Part shown: positions 58,901 to 64,000 of the stretch, one piece after another
Layout: every line of letters begins with the position of its first letter
How positions within the stretch are numbered: position 1 is the stretch's first letter
Assembly (NCBI RefSeq): GCF_001676615.1
Contig: NZ_LYXZ01000029.1
Location: forward strand, 1 to 64,000
Direction of reading: 5' to 3'
DNA length: 64,000 nucleotides
Source of the DNA: Labrys sp. WJW
GTDB lineage: Bacteria; Pseudomonadota; Alphaproteobacteria; Rhizobiales; Labraceae
The notes under the pieces: generated by a model
Told to the model about the DNA's origin: nothing
Seen by the model: the letters and a program-made list of their open reading frames with translations, nothing else
Database searches by the model: none
Program-made: the position numbers and the translations under genes

Positions 58901-59030
58901 CCTTCTCCCCTTGCGGGAGAAGGTGGCATTGCGCAGCAATGACGGATGAGGGGAGGTACGCTACCCTTGCAAGGTATGCGCCGACACCCCTCATTCCCCT
59001 GCCGGGACCTTCTCCCGCAAGGGGAGAAGG
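58901..59030. repeat. Mosaic palindromic repeat, family A copy 4, no cassette
   Basis: The simplest copy, 130 bp. Left arm CCTTCTCCCCTTGCGGG then AGAA then GGTGGC; right arm GGGACC then TTCT then CCCGCAAGGGGAGAAGG. Inside, GGCATTGCGCAGCAATGACGG and the CTCAT/ATGAG pair. It serves as reference for the cassette-bearing copies. Confidence 0.85.
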
Positions 59031-59040
59031 CTGCTACCCC

Positions 59041-59811
59041 TCACTTGGGCGGCATGCCGATATCGTATTTGAAATACTTCCCAGCGATCTGCTTGAACTC
59101 GCTGCTGGCATAGACGGCCTTGATGCCGGCATCGAGCTTGGCCTTCAGCTCGGTGTCCTCCTTGCGCAGGCCGCCGCCGATGCCGCCCTCGAACAAGGGA
59201 TCCTTGGGAAAACCCTTGGAATCGCAGCAGGCGCCGTCCTTGCCTTCCAGGAAGGGGCCAACAGAATCGGCGTCGCCCAGCACCAGCTCGATGCGCCCGG
59301 CGGCCAAGTCAGCCATGGCGGCATCGAGCGTGGCATAGTTGCGGATTTCGGCCTCCGGATAGGCCTTCTGCACATATTGGGCGTGGATGGTGCTGGTCTG
59401 CACGCCAACCGCCTTGCCCTTGAGGCCACCGGGCACGAATTCGAACTTGTCGTCCTTGTTGCCGATGAACTCAACCGGCGTGTTGTAGATCGGGATGGTG
59501 AAGGCGATCTGCTTCTGTCGTTCGGGTGTGATCGACATGCCTGCCCAGATCACGTCGATCTTCTTGGCGAGGAGGGCCGGCATGATGCCGTCCCAGGCAG
59601 TGGCAACCACCACGCAGTCGAGCTTGGCCTCCTTGCACACGGCCTTGGCATAGTCGGGCAGGAAGCCCTGCCAGTTGCCCTGCCCGTCTAGCGAGAAGAA
59701 AGGTGGGATCGGCTCGGCCGAGACGCTGATCTTGACGGGATCGGCCTGCGCCGCCGCCAGGCCAGCCAGTAAAGCCGCACCCGCCAGAAAACTGATCTTG
59801 AAACTCTTCAT
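59041..59811 (-). CDS. Polar amino-acid ABC transporter substrate-binding protein
   Basis: 256 residues from ATG 59811. Signal peptide MKSFKISFLAGAALLAGLAAAQA. The lysine/histidine-binding (SBP family 3) layout: VKISVSAEPIPPFFSLDGQGNWQGFLPDYAKAVCKEAKLDC, WDGIMPALLAKKIDVIWAGMSITPERQKQIAFTIPIYN and KGKAVGVQTSTIHAQYVQKAYPEAEIRNYATLDAAMADLAAGRIELVLGDADSV. As in the case at 32674, no permease or ATPase gene is adjacent. Converges with the D-aminoacylase gene. Confidence 0.85.
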   Translation of the reverse strand: MKSFKISFLAGAALLAGLAAAQADPVKISVSAEPIPPFFSLDGQGNWQGFLPDYAKAVCKEAKLDCVVVATAWDGIMPALLAKKIDVIWAGMSITPERQKQIAFTIPIYNTPVEFIGNKDDKFEFVPGGLKGKAVGVQTSTIHAQYVQKAYPEAEIRNYATLDAAMADLAAGRIELVLGDADSVGPFLEGKDGACCDSKGFPKDPLFEGGIGGGLRKEDTELKAKLDAGIKAVYASSEFKQIAGKYFKYDIGMPPK

Positions 59812-60004
59812 GGACCCAATGTCCTCCCTCGGCTCCCGCCCTGTCGGCGTTTTTTCGGATTGGGCCGGGAGCAAAGGCCCGGCGCGCGGGCAGCAGAGCG
59901 TATTCGTCCGACAAGGTCAATCGACGGAAGGACGGCGTAACCCGGCAGTTTGCCGGTGTCGGGTGGATCAGCTTCGCGATGGTGCCGGGCGTTCGGCCCG
60001 ATGC

Positions 60005-61480
60005 CTATTCCTTCTCCGGCGATTTCCGCCACACCCGCTCGAAGGGCAGGCGCCAGGCATTGGGGGCGATGAGTTGGTGGATCGACTTCGGGCCCCAGCT
60101 GCCCTGGTCGTAGAGGCGCACCGGCGGCGGGTTCTCCAACAAAGGCTGGGAGACTTCCCAGAGCCGCTCGATGCCCTCCGCCGTGGTGAACAGCGTGTGG
60201 TCGCCGCGCATGGCGTCGAGGATCAGGCGCTCATAGGCCTCCAGCACGTCGCCGATCAGGCCGGTTTCGCTGAGCGCGAACTGCAGCGAGAGCTTGTCGA
60301 GCCGGAAGCCCGGGCCGGGGCGCTTGCCGTAGAAGGACAGCGAGACCTTGGAGGCATCGGCTAGGTCGAAGGTGAGATGGTCGGGGCCCTGCGCGCCCAC
60401 GCCCGATCCCGCCGGGAACATGCTCTTGGGCGGTTCGCGGAAGGCGATGGAGATGATGCGCTGGCCCTCGGCGAGGCGCTTGCCGGTGCGCAGATAGAAG
60501 GGCACGCCGGCCCAGCGCCAATTGTCGATGGCGCATTTGAGGGCGATGAAGGTCTCGGTGTCGCTTTCGGGATCGACGCCCGGCTCCTCGCGATAGCCGA
60601 TATATTGCCCGCGCACGACCTCGCGCGGATCGAGCGGCACCATGGAGCGGAACACCTTGTTCTTCTCCTCCGAGATCGGCTGCGGCTCCAGCGCGGTCGG
60701 CGGCTCCATCGCCATGAAGGCCAGGATCTGGAACAGGTGCGTCACCACCATGTCGCGATAGGCGCCGGTGGATTCGTAGAAGGCGGCGCGGGTGCCCAGG
60801 CCCAAGGTCTCCGGCACGTCGATCTGGACGTGGTCGATGAAATTACGGTTCCAGATCGGCTCGAACAGGCCGTTGGCGAAGCGGAAGGCCAGGATGTTCT
60901 GGGCCGGCTCCTTGCCGAGGAAGTGGTCGATGCGGAAGATCTGGTTCTCGTGGAAGACCTCGTGCAGGCGGGCATTGAGGGCGACCGCGCTGGCCAGATC
61001 CGTGCCGAAGGGCTTTTCCATGATGATACGGCAGCGGTCGACGAGGCCCGCCTCCGACAGCATCTGCACGGCCGAGAGCGCTGCGTTGGGCGGCACGGAC
61101 AGATAATGCACGCGGCGGGCTTCGGGGCCGAGTTCCGCCTCTGCCCGTGCCACAGCCTCCTTGACCGGGCCGGCGCCGGCACTGATCGGCACATAATCGA
61201 GGCTGGCGGCAAAAGCTTCCCAATCGGCCTGGGAGACCTTGCGGGTGGAAAACTTGTCGAGCGCTTCGCGTGCGATGGAGCGGAAGCCATCGGCATCGAT
61301 GTCATCGAGCGAGACGCCGATGATGCGGCAGCCCGGGATGAAGCCGGCGCTGGCGAGATGGAAGAGGCCGGGGATGAGCTTGCGGCGGGACAGGTCGCCC
61401 GTGGCGCCCACCAGCACCACCACCTGCGGCTTGCCCGGGCCGACGCGCGAAGAATTCTTGATCAAGGCTCTCGTTCCCAT
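60005..61480 (-). CDS. zwf: Glucose-6-phosphate 1-dehydrogenase
   Basis: 491 residues from ATG 61480, which matches the usual family length; the upstream frame to 61666 lacks a ribosome binding site and homologous sequence. Oxidises glucose 6-phosphate to the lactone with NADP+. Coenzyme motif GATGDLSRRKLIPGLF (25-40); substrate motif RIDHFLGKE (183-191) with the catalytic His about 50 residues on; terminal GSWGPKSIHQLIAPNAWRLP. No pgl/edd genes adjacent. Divergent from cytochrome b561. Confidence 0.94.
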   Translation of the reverse strand: MGTRALIKNSSRVGPGKPQVVVLVGATGDLSRRKLIPGLFHLASAGFIPGCRIIGVSLDDIDADGFRSIAREALDKFSTRKVSQADWEAFAASLDYVPISAGAGPVKEAVARAEAELGPEARRVHYLSVPPNAALSAVQMLSEAGLVDRCRIIMEKPFGTDLASAVALNARLHEVFHENQIFRIDHFLGKEPAQNILAFRFANGLFEPIWNRNFIDHVQIDVPETLGLGTRAAFYESTGAYRDMVVTHLFQILAFMAMEPPTALEPQPISEEKNKVFRSMVPLDPREVVRGQYIGYREEPGVDPESDTETFIALKCAIDNWRWAGVPFYLRTGKRLAEGQRIISIAFREPPKSMFPAGSGVGAQGPDHLTFDLADASKVSLSFYGKRPGPGFRLDKLSLQFALSETGLIGDVLEAYERLILDAMRGDHTLFTTAEGIERLWEVSQPLLENPPPVRLYDQGSWGPKSIHQLIAPNAWRLPFERVWRKSPEKE

Positions 61481-61719
61481 TGGTTTTGCACCGCGCCGGC
61501 GTGCCGCGCTGCGGGCCGATCCAGGCCCGTCCTTGCCTGAAGCCGCCATCGCCGAGCCCCATACCGGTTCGAGGCGGGTATTGGGGCATAGACGGGAGTG
61601 ATGATCAAGGGCGGCAGGAAAAAATGGGCGGCGCAGAATTAATTGGCCTGGCGCGGTCGATGTCATATCGTCGCCGCAGTCTTGCGCAGATTAGAATTAA
61701 TCCAATCTGGAGTCCGAGC

Positions 61720-62265
61720 ATGCCCTCCGCGTCCTACCGCCCCGTTCAGAAAGCCCTGCACTGGGCGATCTTCCTGCTGGTGCTTGCCTGTTATGGCCTC
61801 ACCTATAATGAAGCGTTCTTCGCCAAGGGGGACCCGATCCGGGATCTGTCCTGGTGGAGCCATATCTCGCTGGGCCTCCTGCTTACGGCCTTGATCGCCG
61901 CCCGTCTCCTCGCCCGACTGGCGCTCGGCACCCCGCCCTTGCCCTCGACCATGGCGGGCATGGAAATCGCGGCGGCGAAGGGAGCCCATTTCCTCCTCTA
62001 TGCTCTGATGATCGGGATCGTCGGCCTCGGCATCACTCTCACCTGGCTGCGCGGCGATGCCCTGACCTTTTTCGGCCTGTTCACCATACCCGCCCCCATG
62101 ACCCCCGATCGCGATCTGGCGCATCAGGTCAAGGAACTGCATGAGCTGTGCGCGGATGGGATCCTGGTCGTGGCCGGCCTCCATGCCGTTGCAGCGCTCT
62201 GGCACCATTATGTCCGGGGTGACGATGTGCTGACACGCATGCTTCCCCGCCGTTCGGCGCGGTAA
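61720..62265 (+). CDS. Cytochrome b561 family protein
   Basis: 181 residues from ATG 61720 (GGAG 8 nt upstream). Four membrane helices. Haem-ligand histidines: ALHWAIFLLVL (helix 1), SWWSHISLGLLLTALIAARLLARLA (helix 2), HFLLYALMIGIVGLGITL (helix 3) and ELHELCADGILVVAGLHAVAALWHHYV (helix 4). Cytochrome b561 proteins (superoxide:ubiquinone-type oxidoreductases such as CybB) carry electrons to or from quinone. An AT-rich patch at 61665-61710 is the likely promoter. Confidence 0.87.
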   Translation: MPSASYRPVQKALHWAIFLLVLACYGLTYNEAFFAKGDPIRDLSWWSHISLGLLLTALIAARLLARLALGTPPLPSTMAGMEIAAAKGAHFLLYALMIGIVGLGITLTWLRGDALTFFGLFTIPAPMTPDRDLAHQVKELHELCADGILVVAGLHAVAALWHHYVRGDDVLTRMLPRRSAR

Positions 62266-62332
62266 ATCGAGGCGGTGATACTGACTTCTTGGTTTCTTCC
62301 TTGATCTGGCTCAGACTCTTGTTTCCAAACCC

Positions 62333-62360
62333 CTTGTAGCTTCGGTCCGGCACCCCACAT
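62333..62360 (+). promoter_or_regulatory. Candidate heat-shock (sigma-32) promoter of clpB
   Basis: CTTGTA, 14 nt, CCCCACAT resembles the alphaproteobacterial RpoH consensus (CTTG ... CCCCATNT) with one mismatch in the -10. It stands about 90 bp before the clpB ATG. Confidence 0.45.
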
Positions 62361-62449
62361 CATTCTCAGCGAATGCCTGCGGGGTTCGCAAATCTGTATG
62401 GCGCCTGGACGATGCTACGGGTCCCCGGGCGTGCTGGAAGGGACATAGA

Positions 62450-64000
<1,551 letters not shown>

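Overview
The window reads as chromosomal DNA of a high-GC alphaproteobacterium of the Rhizobiales (Hyphomicrobiales). The evidence is a near-canonical CpdR next to an N-formylglutamate amidohydrolase gene and a tRNA-Val, a eukaryotic-type glutamine synthetase II (glnII) with a divergent GstI-like small ORF, a NadQ-type regulator beside nadABC, an IalB-family protein, an Omp25/RopB-like porin and many palindromic intergenic repeats. No phage, integrase, transposase, rRNA operon, CRISPR array or replication origin was seen. About 62 protein genes and one tRNA can be supported; genes are cut at both ends (a glycine-rich exported protein on the left, clpB on the right).

Layout. 1-8.8 kb: exported glycine-rich protein, long repeat-type periplasmic protein, TlpA-like thioredoxin, non-pyrrolysine MttB methyltransferase, HdeD membrane protein, esterase, AhpD-like protein, MFS exporter. 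8.9-16.8 kb: ThDP enzyme, SH3-like exported protein, FAD/GcvT demethylating dehydrogenase, then three consecutive PPP-type metallophosphoesterases. 16.9-22.4 kb: NAD module: nadQ-like regulator, three tandem operator-like inverted repeats, nadA-nadB-nadC, and a fourth metallophosphoesterase. 22.5-31 kb: FtsI-type PBP, KefB-type antiporter, HNH nuclease, ChaC, HutG, cpdR, tRNA-Val, porin. 31-37 kb: lipoprotein, L,D-transpeptidase, amino-acid binding protein, PanE, NUDIX, atypical SDR, collagen-like exported protein. 37.7-43.4 kb: sugar ABC transporter operon, then a divergent GlxA-type regulator / isonitrile hydratase pair. 43.6-54.7 kb: vWA protein, VOC protein, YqjI-like PadR, MFS exporter, second L,D-transpeptidase, corrinoid protein plus DUF1638, queuosine-precursor transporter, IalB, rlmN, glnII. 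55-64 kb: gstI-like ORF, class I aldolase, D-aminoacylase, amino-acid binding protein, zwf, cytochrome b561, clpB.

How the genes fit together. MttB, the corrinoid protein with DUF1638, and the FAD/GcvT dehydrogenase are the expected parts of a methyl-amine/betaine demethylation route, but they lie at three separate sites. nadQ-nadABC is a self-contained NAD synthesis and control unit. glnII has a good sigma-54 promoter. Most of the rest is envelope, transport and central metabolism.

The most unusual non-coding feature is a family of four mosaic palindromic repeats near 11.0, 14.0, 17.9 and 58.9 kb. In these repeats a fixed 4-bp position in either arm is replaced by one of two different self-complementary cassettes, each exactly 28 bp long. 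At least four further palindromic families occupy the intergenic spaces, and AT-rich islands with nested perfect palindromes precede two cell-surface protein genes.
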